Origin: an uncultured Sphingomonas sp.
Lineage (GTDB): Bacteria > Pseudomonadota > Alphaproteobacteria > Sphingomonadales > Sphingomonadaceae
Direction of reading: 5' to 3'
NCBI GenBank assembly: GCA_913775315.1
Contig: CAJYIX010000018.1
Span: forward strand, 1 to 61,464
DNA length: 61,464 bases
Both the position numbers and the translations under genes were made by a program. Below, piece by piece: positions 28,319 to 39,566 of the stretch; positions within the stretch are counted from its first letter, which is position 1, and every line of letters starts with the position of its first letter. The notes under the pieces were generated by a model. The model was not told the DNA's origin. It did not search any database and worked only from the letters and a program-made list of their open reading frames with translations.

Positions 28319-29956
28319 ATGGACGAGATGGGTTTCGATCTGGGCGAACCGCCCGCGCCGCCGGCGCCGAAGGGCGAGGCGTACCGCGTCCTCGCGCGCA
28401 AATACCGGCCGCAGACTTTCGCCGCGCTGATCGGCCAGGATGCGATGGTCCAGACGCTGGGCAATGCGATCAAGCGCGATCGGCTCGCCCACGCGTTCTT
28501 GCTGACCGGGGTGCGCGGCGTCGGCAAGACCTCGACCGCGCGGCTGATCGCGAAGGCTCTGAATTGCGTGGGGCCGGATGGGCAGGGCGGGCCGACGATC
28601 GACCCGTGCGGGGTCTGCGAACCCTGCCGCGCGATCGCCGAGGGGCGCCATATCGACGTGATCGAGATGGACGCCGCCAGCCACACCGGCGTCGATGACG
28701 TGCGCGAGATCATCGAGGCGTCGCGCTACGCTACGGTTTCCGCCCGCTACAAGATCTACATCGTGGACGAGGTCCACATGCTGTCGAAGAACGCGTTCAA
28801 CGCGCTTCTGAAGACGTTGGAGGAACCGCCCGCCCACGTGAAGTTCCTGTTCGCCACGACCGAGGTGAACAAGGTCCCGATCACCGTGCTGTCGCGCTGC
28901 CAGCGTTTCGACCTGCGCCGCATCCCCGCCGACAAGCTCGCCGCGCACTTCGCGCACGTGGTCGAGGCCGAGGGATTCGCGGCCGAGCCCGAGGCGCTGG
29001 CGCTGATCGCGCGCGCGGCGGAGGGGTCGGCGCGCGACGGCCTGTCGATCCTCGACCAGGCCATCGCCCATGCGGGGCTCGAGGGCGGGGGCGTGCGCGC
29101 CGAAGCCGTGCGCGAGATGCTGGGCCTGTCCGATCGCGGCGCGGTGCGCGAGTTGTTCGGGCACCTGCTTGCCGGTGACGGGGCGGGGGCACTCGCCGCC
29201 CTGCGCCGGCAGTACGACCTCGGCGTCGATCCGCAGGCAGTGATGCGCACGCTCCTCGAGGCGGTGCATGGCATCACGCTGGTGAAGGTCGGCACGCCGC
29301 CTGATCCCGCGCAGCCCGTCGAGGAGCGGGAGGCGCTGGCTGAATGGGGCTCGCGCCTGTCCTTCCCGCTGCTTCACCGACTGTGGCAATTGCTGCTCAA
29401 GGGGCATGAGGAAGTCGGCCGCGCCGCCCTTCCGATCGAGGCGTGCGAGATGGCGCTGTTGCGCATCGTCCATGCCTCGCAGCTTCCCGATCCGGGCGAG
29501 CTGGCGCGCCAGATCCGCGAGGGCGGGGTGCAGGTCGCGCCTGCCGCCGCCGCGCCGCCGCCGCCTGCGCCCGCCGCGGCCCCTGCGCTGCCGTCGACCG
29601 CCGAGGCGATCGGCGACACGATCGCGCAGACGGGCCGGATGGCGCTGGCCGAGGCGTGGCGCAACCATGCGCGCCCCGTACGGATCGATCCGCCCGAGAT
29701 CGAGCTTTCCACCACGCGCCCGATCCCCTCGGACTTTCCCCGCGAACTGATGGACGCGCTCAAGACCGCGACGGGCACCCGCTGGAAAGTGACGACCAGC
29801 GACGCGCCCGGTACCCCCTCGCTGCGCGAGGCCGAGCGCGCCGACGACGAGGCGTTCGAGGCCTCGATCCGCGAAACCCCCGTGGTGGCCGCCGCGCTCG
29901 CCGCCTTTCCCGGTGCCGAGCTTGTCGGCCCCAAGACCCGACGGAGCATGACATGA
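28319..29956 (+). CDS. dnaX: DNA polymerase III subunit gamma/tau
   Basis: Clamp-loader ATPase of the replisome. The 545-residue product has Walker A GVRGVGKTS (about 64-72), zinc cysteines Cys83, Cys97, Cys100 and Cys103 (DPCGVCEPC), Walker B YIVDEVHML, and the SRC sensor in VLSRCQRFD. A proline/alanine linker (APAAAAPPPP) at about 400-430 leads to the tau C-terminal region. I saw no obvious A-AAA-AAG slippery site, so a shorter gamma form by frameshifting is not supported. ATG 28319 is chosen over an upstream extension into the peroxidase gene. The stop overlaps ybaB (ATGA). Confidence 0.95.
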   Translation: MDEMGFDLGEPPAPPAPKGEAYRVLARKYRPQTFAALIGQDAMVQTLGNAIKRDRLAHAFLLTGVRGVGKTSTARLIAKALNCVGPDGQGGPTIDPCGVCEPCRAIAEGRHIDVIEMDAASHTGVDDVREIIEASRYATVSARYKIYIVDEVHMLSKNAFNALLKTLEEPPAHVKFLFATTEVNKVPITVLSRCQRFDLRRIPADKLAAHFAHVVEAEGFAAEPEALALIARAAEGSARDGLSILDQAIAHAGLEGGGVRAEAVREMLGLSDRGAVRELFGHLLAGDGAGALAALRRQYDLGVDPQAVMRTLLEAVHGITLVKVGTPPDPAQPVEEREALAEWGSRLSFPLLHRLWQLLLKGHEEVGRAALPIEACEMALLRIVHASQLPDPGELARQIREGGVQVAPAAAAPPPPAPAAAPALPSTAEAIGDTIAQTGRMALAEAWRNHARPVRIDPPEIELSTTRPIPSDFPRELMDALKTATGTRWKVTTSDAPGTPSLREAERADDEAFEASIRETPVVAAALAAFPGAELVGPKTRRSMT

Positions 29957-30276
29957 AGAATCTCGACGACATCATGGCGATGGCCCAGAACGTCCAGAAC
30001 GAGTTGACCAAGGCGCAGGCGGCGCTCGACACGATCGAGGTCGAGGGCGTGTCGGGCGGCGGCCTGGTCAAGGTGCGCGCGAGCGCCAAGGGTCGGATCA
30101 TCGGCGTGTCGATCGACGACTCGCTGCTGAATCCGTCGGAGAAGGGCGTGCTCGAGGACCTGATCGCCGCCGCGCTCAACGACGCGCGGGCGAAGGCGGA
30201 TGCGGCGAGCTCGACCGAAATGTCGAAGCTGACCGCTGGCATGCCGCTCCCGCCGGGGTTCAAGCTGCCGTTTTGA
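29953..30276 (+). CDS. ybaB: Nucleoid-associated protein, YbaB/EbfC family
   Basis: A 107-residue DNA-binding protein that forms a tweezer-like dimer on the nucleoid. The start MKNLDDIMAMAQNVQNELTKAQ is a helical dimer region, followed by the strand motif EVEGVSGGGLVKVRASAKG and a C-terminal helix rich in Ala. It sits directly after dnaX by ATGA overlap, the usual arrangement in bacteria. The third member of that arrangement, recR, is not next to it here; a glycosyltransferase converges instead. Confidence 0.95.
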   Translation: MKNLDDIMAMAQNVQNELTKAQAALDTIEVEGVSGGGLVKVRASAKGRIIGVSIDDSLLNPSEKGVLEDLIAAALNDARAKADAASSTEMSKLTAGMPLPPGFKLPF

Positions 30277-30284
30277 GTCATAAG

Positions 30285-30390
30285 AAGATAGAAGCGGGAT
30301 CCCGGATCAAGTCCGGGATGACGTTGTTGGGAAGGGGCCGCCTTTCCTTCTCGTCACCCCGGATTTGATCCGGGGTCCCGCTTCTTCTTC
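30285..30390. repeat. Large palindromic (REP-like) repeat between convergent genes
   Basis: GAAGCGGGATCCCGGATCAA begins the left arm (30291-30323) and the right arm (30352-30384) ends GGGGTCCCGCTTC; the two are near-perfect inverted copies joined by about 28 bases. Such palindromes often lie between convergent genes and probably act as bidirectional terminators. The right arm extends into the 3' end of the glycosyltransferase gene. Confidence 0.75.
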
Positions 30391-31544
30391 TCGACCAAGG
30401 CCGCCAGATGTGCGCGCAGCGTTTCGGCGTTCCGCTCCCACGTGAACTTCGCCGCAGTCGCCCGGACCGCCTCGCGCGCCGGGGGCACCCGCGACAACTC
30501 ATCGATGGCCGAGGCGAACGCATCGGCCGTTCGCTCGACGATCCGCCCCGCCGCCGGTCGATCGACCACCTCGCGCGCGCCGCCGGCGTCAGGGATGACG
30601 ATCGGCGTCCCGCTCGCCAGCGCCTCGACCCAGGCATTCGCCAGCCCCTCCGACGACGAGGCAAGCGCCATCACGTCGGCGGCGGCGAGGAGCGGGGGAA
30701 GGGCATCGTGCCGCACCGGCCCAAGCAACCTGATCCGATCGCCGACGCCGAGCGTGGCGATCAGCGCCTCAAGCCGCGCGCGCTCCGGCCCTTCGCCCGC
30801 GATCTGCAGCGACACGCCGGGCAGTCGCGCGACCGCCCCGATCGCGATCTCGTGCCCCTTGCGGGGAATCAGCGCGCCGACGGACACCACCAGCGGCCCT
30901 TCGAAGCCCAGCGCCGCCTTCGCCGCCGGGTCGGGCCGGAACCGCTCCTGATCGACGCCGGTATGGTGGACCGCGATCCGGCCGCCCGGTATGCCGAGCG
31001 CGATCATGTCATCGCGCATCGCTGCGCTGACCGCGAGCAGGCCGTCCGCTTGGCGACCTGCATTCCGGACGGCAGCGCGGGTGGCGGTGGCAGTTCCCCA
31101 ATGATGGATATCGGCCCCGCGCGCCTTGATGGACACCGGCACGCCGAACCGCTTGCCGAGCGCGACCGCAGCGGGGCCATCGGGAAAGAAGAACGAGGCG
31201 TCGATTACGTCGAAGGCGAAGTCGCGGCGAATGCAGGTCAGCACCGGGACCAGCGCGCGCATAAGCATCGCCGCATGAAAGCGCCCGCTCGTTGCCGGTA
31301 TGTTGAGGAAGCGCGGCCGCTCGACCGACAGCCCCTTCCACGTCTCGTGGCGGGGCAGCGCGATTCGTTCACGATAGCTCCGATGTCTTGAGAGCGGAAA
31401 GGGCGGCAACCCGACCGGTGCGACCACGTGAACCTCGGTATCGGGTAGTGCCGCCAGCCCGAGTGTCTGTCGCTCGACGAATACCCCGAAATTGGGGCGC
31501 GTCGCATCGGGAAACAGGGTGGAGAGCGTGAGGACGCGCAGCAT
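30354..31544 (-). CDS. Glycosyltransferase family 4 protein
   Basis: A 396-residue GT-B fold glycosyltransferase transferring sugars from nucleotide donors to glycans. The N-terminal domain starts MLRVLTLSTLFPDATRPNFG. The C-terminal donor-binding domain has VSVGALIPRKGHE, AGEGPERARLEAL and the E-x7-E motif region SSSEGLANAWVEALASGTPIV. No signal peptide. The C-terminal tail KKKRDPGSNPG and the stop codon are encoded by the right arm of the palindromic repeat, so the tail is repeat-derived. It stands alone among convergent genes; acceptor and linkage are unknown, though EPS or LPS glycan assembly is likely. Confidence 0.9.
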   Translation of the reverse strand: MLRVLTLSTLFPDATRPNFGVFVERQTLGLAALPDTEVHVVAPVGLPPFPLSRHRSYRERIALPRHETWKGLSVERPRFLNIPATSGRFHAAMLMRALVPVLTCIRRDFAFDVIDASFFFPDGPAAVALGKRFGVPVSIKARGADIHHWGTATATRAAVRNAGRQADGLLAVSAAMRDDMIALGIPGGRIAVHHTGVDQERFRPDPAAKAALGFEGPLVVSVGALIPRKGHEIAIGAVARLPGVSLQIAGEGPERARLEALIATLGVGDRIRLLGPVRHDALPPLLAAADVMALASSSEGLANAWVEALASGTPIVIPDAGGAREVVDRPAAGRIVERTADAFASAIDELSRVPPAREAVRATAAKFTWERNAETLRAHLAALVEKKKRDPGSNPG

Positions 31545-31600
31545 TGCCCCCGATTAGCGCGGGAAGGTTAAGCGATCCGCCACCTTCCCGCGCTTGCGGA

Positions 31601-32029
31601 TCAGGTGTTCAGTGTGTGCTGCAGCGTGATTTCGGCATTCAGCAGCTTCGAGATCGGGCAGCCGGCCTTCGCCTCACCCGCGATCTTCTCGAACTCGGCC
31701 GCGTCGATGCCCTCGACATTCGCGGTGAGCATGAGGTCGGAGCGCGTGACCGTGAAGCCGTCGCCGTCCTTTTCGAGTGTGACCTTGGCCGTCGTCTCGA
31801 GCGTGCCGTCGTTGTGGCCGGCGGCGGCGAGCGCGAAGCTGAGCGCCATCGTGAAGCACGAGGCGTGGGCGGCGGCGATCAGTTCCTCGGGATTGGTGCC
31901 GGGCTCGTTCTCGAATCGGGTATTGAAGCCATAAGGCTGGTCGGTGAGCACGCCCGACTGAAGCGAGACGTGGCCCTTTCCGTCCTTGCCAAGGCCCTCG
32001 TACTTTGCGCTTGCGCTGCGGGTCGTCAT
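31601..32029 (-). CDS. OsmC family peroxiredoxin
   Basis: A 142-residue OsmC/Ohr-fold peroxidase reducing organic hydroperoxides. The two reactive cysteines are in AAHASCFTMALSFALA and KAGCPISKLLNAE. It resembles OsmC more than Ohr by the N-terminal TTRSASAKYEGLGKDGKGHV. ATG 32029 has GGAGAAG upstream and avoids a 25-residue non-homologous extension. It lies between the glycosyltransferase and a glycine-zipper protein on the same strand, with a gap of 90 bases to the latter. Confidence 0.92.
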   Translation of the reverse strand: MTTRSASAKYEGLGKDGKGHVSLQSGVLTDQPYGFNTRFENEPGTNPEELIAAAHASCFTMALSFALAAAGHNDGTLETTAKVTLEKDGDGFTVTRSDLMLTANVEGIDAAEFEKIAGEAKAGCPISKLLNAEITLQHTLNT

Positions 32030-32119
32030 TTCCGGCTTCTCCTTTGGTGGAATGCGCCGGACAAACGAAAGGGGCGGGCAAAGGATGCCCGCCCCTCCGT
32101 TCATTTCAGGCCGTTCGGC

Positions 32120-32434
32120 TCAGCGGCAGCGACGGTCGCCGCTGCGCTCGATCTCGCGGCCCGCAAGCGCACCCGCGCCGGCGCCGAGCAGCGTGCCGAG
32201 CGTGCGGTCGCCGCGCGTGTCGATCGTGCGGCCGACCAGGGCACCGGCGACGCCGCCGACGAGCAGGCCCGTCGTGCCGTCGGGCTTGCGGCAATAACGG
32301 CGACCGTCACGACCGCGCCACTCGCGATACTTGTAGCGCTTCTGCATCGACGCCTCGGCCTTGTCGGTCGGCAGGACGACGGTGGCGGGAACCAGAAGAC
32401 CAGCGGCCGCAACGGCCATCATCAGATTACGCAT
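32120..32434 (-). CDS. Glycine-zipper 2TM domain protein
   Basis: A 104-residue exported protein with a signal sequence (MRNLMMAVAAAGLLVPATVV, cleaved probably after KAEA). A basic tyrosine-rich stretch (QKRYKYREWRGRDG) follows. The C-terminal half is a glycine zipper, with GLLVGGVAGALVGRTID and LGTLLGAGAGALAGREIE, as in surface-antigen-like 17-kDa proteins. These associate with the outer membrane. GGGAG precedes the ATG. A possible sigma-70 -10 (GATACT) lies about 20 bases upstream; I looked for a general-stress GGAAC/CGTT promoter and found none. A TGAACG-AAA-CGTTCA palindrome lies in the leader region near 32494-32508. Confidence 0.85.
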   Translation of the reverse strand: MRNLMMAVAAAGLLVPATVVLPTDKAEASMQKRYKYREWRGRDGRRYCRKPDGTTGLLVGGVAGALVGRTIDTRGDRTLGTLLGAGAGALAGREIERSGDRRCR

Positions 32435-32581
32435 TGTAGTAACTCCCTAGTATCAATCTCGCCCCTCTGAACGTCGATTGCGGCGAAGGGTTTCATGAAC
32501 GAAACGTTCAGCCGAATCAGCATTCCCGGTGAGGTTCTTCTAGGATTGCGAGCCTGAACGCTGCGTGGGAGCGTCGTTCAT

Positions 32582-35185
<2,604 letters not shown>

Positions 35186-35321
35186 GGGCGGGGAAAGGGG
35201 GCGTCCGCAATCATCCCCGGCCTTTAGGCGGCGGCTACCGCCTTGCCTAGCGGGGTTGCGGTTCGCTGGCTTAGCGGCCAAGAGCCGTAGCGTCATTACC
35301 GTCCCCGGAGCGCCGCCCAGT

Positions 35322-37580
35322 ATGACCGAAATCCCCGCCGACCAGTTCACCGAGCGCGAGGCGCTGCGTTTTCATGCCGAGGGCCGGCCGGGCAAGATCG
35401 AGATCATCGCGTCGAAACCGCTGACGACGCAGCGCGACCTGGCGCTCGCCTATTCGCCGGGCGTCGCCTGGCCGGTGAAGGCGATCGCGGAGGATCCGTC
35501 GACCGCGTACGATTATACGGCCAAGGGCAATCTCGTTGCCGTGATCTCGAACGGTACCGCTATCCTCGGTCTCGGCAACCTCGGTGCGCTGGCGTCGAAG
35601 CCGGTGATGGAGGGCAAGGCGGTGCTCTTCAAGCGCTTCGCCGACGTCGATTCGATCGATATCGAGCTGAAGACCGAGGACGTCGACCGCATCATCGACG
35701 CGGTCGAGCTGATGGAGCCGAGCTTCGGCGGCATCAACCTCGAGGATATCAAGGCGCCCGAATGCTTCATCATCGAGCAGACGCTGCGCGAGCGGATGAA
35801 CATCCCGGTCTTTCATGACGATCAGCACGGCACCGCGATCATCTGTGCCGCGGGCCTCATCAATGCGTGTCTGCTGACCGGGCGGCGGCTTCAGGACATC
35901 AAGATCGTCGTGAACGGCGCGGGCGCGGCGGCGATCGCCTGCACCGAACTCGTGAAGGCGATGGGCGTGCGCCACGACAACGTCATCATGTGCGATCGCA
36001 CGGGCGTCATCTATCAGGGCCGCGATGGCGTGAACCAGTGGCAGTCGGCGCACGCCGCCGCGACCGAGGCGCGCACCCTGACCGAGGCGCTGCACGGCGC
36101 CGACGTGTTCCTCGGCCTCTCCGCCGCGGGCGCGCTGAAGCCCGAGATGGTCAAGGACATGGCACCCGCGCCGATCATCTTCGCGATGGCCAATCCCGAG
36201 CCCGAAATCCGCCCGGAGCTCGCCAAGGCGGCGCGCCCCGACGCGATCATCGCCACCGGCCGCTCGGACTATCCGAACCAGGTGAACAACGTCATCGGCT
36301 TCCCCTTCATCTTCCGCGGCGCGCTCGACGTGCGGGCGACGGGGATCAACGACGCGATGAAGATCGCCGCGGCCAACGCGATCGCCGAACTGGCGCGCGA
36401 CCGCGTGCCCGACGAAGTCGCGGCGGCTTACGGCGTCCAGCACAGCTTCGGGCCAGACTACATCATCCCCGCGCCGTTCGACCCGCGGCTGATGGAGGTC
36501 GTGTCGGCCGCCGTCGCCAAGGCGGCGATGGACTCCGGGGTCGCGACGCGGCCGATCCTCGACATGCCGGCGTATCGCACCAGCCTGCGCGCGCGGCTCA
36601 ATCCCACCACCGCGGTCCTCAGCCTCGCCTACGAGGGCGCGCGCGCGCGGCCGAAGCGGGTCATCTTCGCCGAGGGCGAGGAAGAAGTCGTCCTGCGCGC
36701 CGCGATCGCGTTCCGCGACGGCGGCTACGGCACGCCCGTCCTGGTCGGGCGCGACGATGTGCACGATCGCCTGCGCGCGCTGGGCGTCGCCGATCCCGAG
36801 AGCTTCGAGGTGCACAACAGCCGCGTCTCGCCGCTCGTGCCCGCGATGGTCGACTTCCTCTATGCCCGCCTCCAGCGGCGCGGATTCCTGCGCCGCGAGT
36901 GCGAGCGGATGGTCAATCAGGACCGCAACATCTTCGGCGCGCTGCTGCTCCAGTTGGGCGAGGGCGACGCGATGATTACCGGCGTGACTCGCGCCTATGC
37001 CCAGTCGATGCGGGAAATCCGCCGCGTCATCGACCCGCTGCCCGGTCGGACCCCGTTCGGCGCGCACGTGCTGGTCGGCCAGACGCACACCGTCTTTATC
37101 GCCGACACGACGGTCAACGAGCGGCCCACGGGCGAGGAACTGGCCGACATCGCCGAGGCAACGGCACAGGTCGCGCGCCGCATGGGTCACGAGCCGCGCG
37201 TCGCGTTCCTGAGCTACTCCACCTTCGGCAATCCCGAGGGCAAGTGGCTGGACAACATCCGCGCGGCGGTGAAGGAACTCGACAAGCGAGAGCCGGGCTT
37301 CGAGTATGAGGGCGAAATGTCGCCCGACGTGGCGCTCAACGCCAAGCAGCTGGCGAACTATCCGTTCGCGCGGCTGTCCGAACCGGCCAACGTGCTCATC
37401 ATGCCGGGGCTTCAGTCGGCGAACATCTCGGCCAAGCTGCTGCGTGAGCTCGGCGGCGACCAGATGATCGGGCCGATGCTGATCGGCATGGAGAAGAACG
37501 TGCAGATCGCGCCGATGACTGCGACGGCCAGCGATCTCGTGACGCTCGCCGTGCTGGCGGCGGGGGGCATGGCGCGCTGA
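35322..37580 (+). CDS. maeB: NADP-dependent malic enzyme, two-domain type
   Basis: Oxidatively decarboxylates malate to pyruvate with NADP. The 752-residue protein has an N-terminal malic domain (AYSPGVAWPVKAIAEDPSTAYDY-like region, then VFHDDQHGTAIICAAGL and NGAGAAAIACTEL for NAD(P) binding) and a C-terminal phosphotransacetylase-like domain that is regulatory in this type of enzyme. The ATG at 35322 fits the family start; longer upstream codons are non-homologous. It is followed 5 bases later by a cyclophilin. It could supply pyruvate and NADPH alongside the Entner-Doudoroff genes. Confidence 0.95.
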   Translation: MTEIPADQFTEREALRFHAEGRPGKIEIIASKPLTTQRDLALAYSPGVAWPVKAIAEDPSTAYDYTAKGNLVAVISNGTAILGLGNLGALASKPVMEGKAVLFKRFADVDSIDIELKTEDVDRIIDAVELMEPSFGGINLEDIKAPECFIIEQTLRERMNIPVFHDDQHGTAIICAAGLINACLLTGRRLQDIKIVVNGAGAAAIACTELVKAMGVRHDNVIMCDRTGVIYQGRDGVNQWQSAHAAATEARTLTEALHGADVFLGLSAAGALKPEMVKDMAPAPIIFAMANPEPEIRPELAKAARPDAIIATGRSDYPNQVNNVIGFPFIFRGALDVRATGINDAMKIAAANAIAELARDRVPDEVAAAYGVQHSFGPDYIIPAPFDPRLMEVVSAAVAKAAMDSGVATRPILDMPAYRTSLRARLNPTTAVLSLAYEGARARPKRVIFAEGEEEVVLRAAIAFRDGGYGTPVLVGRDDVHDRLRALGVADPESFEVHNSRVSPLVPAMVDFLYARLQRRGFLRRECERMVNQDRNIFGALLLQLGEGDAMITGVTRAYAQSMREIRRVIDPLPGRTPFGAHVLVGQTHTVFIADTTVNERPTGEELADIAEATAQVARRMGHEPRVAFLSYSTFGNPEGKWLDNIRAAVKELDKREPGFEYEGEMSPDVALNAKQLANYPFARLSEPANVLIMPGLQSANISAKLLRELGGDQMIGPMLIGMEKNVQIAPMTATASDLVTLAVLAAGGMAR

Positions 37581-37585
37581 AGCCG

Positions 37586-38239
37586 GTGCTGACGCGGCGC
37601 GGACTGATCGCGGGCGGCGCTGCGCTGCTCGCGGTCGGCCGCGCGCGTGCGGCAACGGCACGGGAGCCGGCGATCGTCCGAGTGCGCATCGTGACGCCAG
37701 TCGGGGTCATCATCGTCGCGCTCGACACGCGCCGCGCGCCGGGCACGACGACGAACTTTCTCAAATATGTCGATGACGAGCGGTTCGACGACACGCGCTT
37801 CTATCGCGCGGCGCGGTCGAAGAAGGTGCCCGGCACCGGCTTCATCCAGGGCGGAATCCAGACCGACGCGCGCCGCATCCTGCCGCCCTTTCCGTTCGAG
37901 CCGACGACGAAGACGGGTCTGCGCCATGCCGACGGTGCGATCTCGATGGCGCGGGGCACCGATCCCAAGTCGGCGGGCGGCAACTGGGTGATCTGCGTCG
38001 GCCCCGCGCCGCAGCTCGATGGGCGCGAGGGCTATATGGGCTATGCCGCATTCGGGCGGGTGATCGCCGGGATGGCAGTTGCGAAGCGTATCCTTGCCGT
38101 CCCCACCGGCGGCGGGTTCGACGCGATGAAGGGGCAGATGATCCTTCGCCCCATCCCGATCTTGCGCGTCGAGCGGATGGACGGGCTGAAGAAGCCGACC
38201 GGGCAACCGCGCATGTGGCTGCTCTTTAAGAAGCGGTGA
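37586..38239 (+). CDS. Exported cyclophilin-type peptidyl-prolyl isomerase
   Basis: A 217-residue prolyl isomerase of the cyclophilin fold with a twin-arginine-like signal (LTRRGLIAGGAALLAV, cleaved around ARAA), suggesting folded export to the periplasm. Cyclophilin core motifs are present: FLKYVDDERFDDTRFYR, GTGFIQGGIQ and the ADGAISMARG segment; the active-site residues are only partly conserved, so catalytic efficiency is uncertain. GTG 37586 lies 5 bases after the maeB stop. Its 3' end overlaps the convergent APC permease gene by 14 bases. Confidence 0.85.
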   Translation: MLTRRGLIAGGAALLAVGRARAATAREPAIVRVRIVTPVGVIIVALDTRRAPGTTTNFLKYVDDERFDDTRFYRAARSKKVPGTGFIQGGIQTDARRILPPFPFEPTTKTGLRHADGAISMARGTDPKSAGGNWVICVGPAPQLDGREGYMGYAAFGRVIAGMAVAKRILAVPTGGGFDAMKGQMILRPIPILRVERMDGLKKPTGQPRMWLLFKKR

Positions 38240-39566
38240 CGGCGGGGTCCGCTGGGCTCAGGAACAGCAGAAGCGCCGCGCCGCTCGCCAGCACGGCGCA
38301 GCCGGCGAGCGCGCCCCAGCCGGTATAGGCAAGGCTCGACCACAGGAGATACGCCGTCGTCGCGCAGAACAGCGCCGGCGTCGCGGGATAGAGCGGCACC
38401 CGGAACGGCCGCTCGATCGCCGGATCGCGGCGGCGCAGGACGAATAGCGACAGGCCGGTCAGCAGCAGGAACAGCCAGAACACCGGCGCGGTATAGTCGA
38501 CGACCAGCGCGAACCCGTCGCGCGCCACACCGCCCGCCGCCACGAGCGCCAGCGCGATCGCCGCCTGCGCCAGCAGCGCGTTGCCCGGTGTGTCGCGCCG
38601 CTCGTCCCAGCGCCCGAGCCAGCGCAGCCCCGGATATTCGCGCCCGATCGCACAGGTCGTGCGCGCGCCGGTAATCGCGGTGGCGTTGGCGGAGGTGAGC
38701 GCCGCGATCGCCACCGCACCCGCGATCAGCGCCGCGCCGGTTGGCCCGAACGCCGCCCGCGCGACCTCTGCCGCGACTGCTTCGCTCTTTGCTACGCCAG
38801 CCAGGCCGAGCGCATCGAGGAAAGCGAGGTTGGCAAGAACATACAGCGCCGTGACGATACCGAGCCCCGTGACCAGCACCCAGGCGATGCGCCGCTTGCT
38901 GCCGCGCACCTCTGCGGAGAGATACGCCGCCTCGCTCCACCCGCCATAGGTAAGGAGGACATAAACGAGCATCAGCCCGATCGATCCCTCGCGCGGGACC
39001 GTGGGGGCGGCGGGCGCGCGATCGGCGACGAAACCCGCTACGATGAGGAGGACTAAACCGCCGACCTCCGCCAGCGTCAGCCAGCGCTGCACCGCCGCCC
39101 CCTCGCGCACGCCCAGCCAGTTGATCGCCGTGATGAGGATGACAGCCAGTCCCGCCCAGATGCTCGCGCCGAACGCACCCAGCGGCAGCAGCGCCTGAAG
39201 ATAGTCGCCGCAGACGTAGGCGAGCAGTGCGAGCGATCCCGTCTGGATCACCGCCAGCCGTGCCCAGCCGTAGAGGAAGGCGAGCCGCCGCCCGAAGGCA
39301 AGCCCAAGGAAATGGTAATCGCCGCCGACATCCGGATAGGTCGCGGCCAGTTCGGCATAGCAGAGCGCTCCGACGATCGAGAGCAGGCCGCCCGCGACCC
39401 ACGCGGCGATCAGCGCACCCTCGCTTTCCGCCATGCCGGCGACGAGCGCGGGGGTGCGAAAGATGCCCGCGCCGATGACGATGCCGACCACCAGCGCGAG
39501 CAGATCAACGAGGCCAAGCGTCGGCCGCGGCCGGCCGAGCGCCCCCTCGCCCACGGGGTCGCTCAA
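38226..39566 (-). CDS. APC family amino-acid permease
   Basis: A 446-residue amino acid-polyamine-organocation transporter with about 12 membrane segments. The first segment carries the binding motif GIVIGAGIFRTPA, typical of APC transporters; SANATAITGARTTCAIGREYPGL in the middle is the conserved loop region. Substrate not predictable. Its ATG overlaps the KefB-like gene stop (ATGA at 39563-39566), implying coupled expression with the antiporter. The 3' end overlaps the cyclophilin gene tail to tail. Confidence 0.9.
   Translation of the reverse strand: MSDPVGEGALGRPRPTLGLVDLLALVVGIVIGAGIFRTPALVAGMAESEGALIAAWVAGGLLSIVGALCYAELAATYPDVGGDYHFLGLAFGRRLAFLYGWARLAVIQTGSLALLAYVCGDYLQALLPLGAFGASIWAGLAVILITAINWLGVREGAAVQRWLTLAEVGGLVLLIVAGFVADRAPAAPTVPREGSIGLMLVYVLLTYGGWSEAAYLSAEVRGSKRRIAWVLVTGLGIVTALYVLANLAFLDALGLAGVAKSEAVAAEVARAAFGPTGAALIAGAVAIAALTSANATAITGARTTCAIGREYPGLRWLGRWDERRDTPGNALLAQAAIALALVAAGGVARDGFALVVDYTAPVFWLFLLLTGLSLFVLRRRDPAIERPFRVPLYPATPALFCATTAYLLWSSLAYTGWGALAGCAVLASGAALLLFLSPADPAVTAS

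Noticed and set aside
28319-29956. Programmed frameshift in dnaX producing a gamma form
   Set aside because: No A-AAA-AAG-type slippery heptamer with a following stem was seen in the linker region.
35271-37661. 796-codon minus-strand open frame over malic enzyme
   Set aside because: Shadow of maeB in a GC-rich sequence; no family motif.
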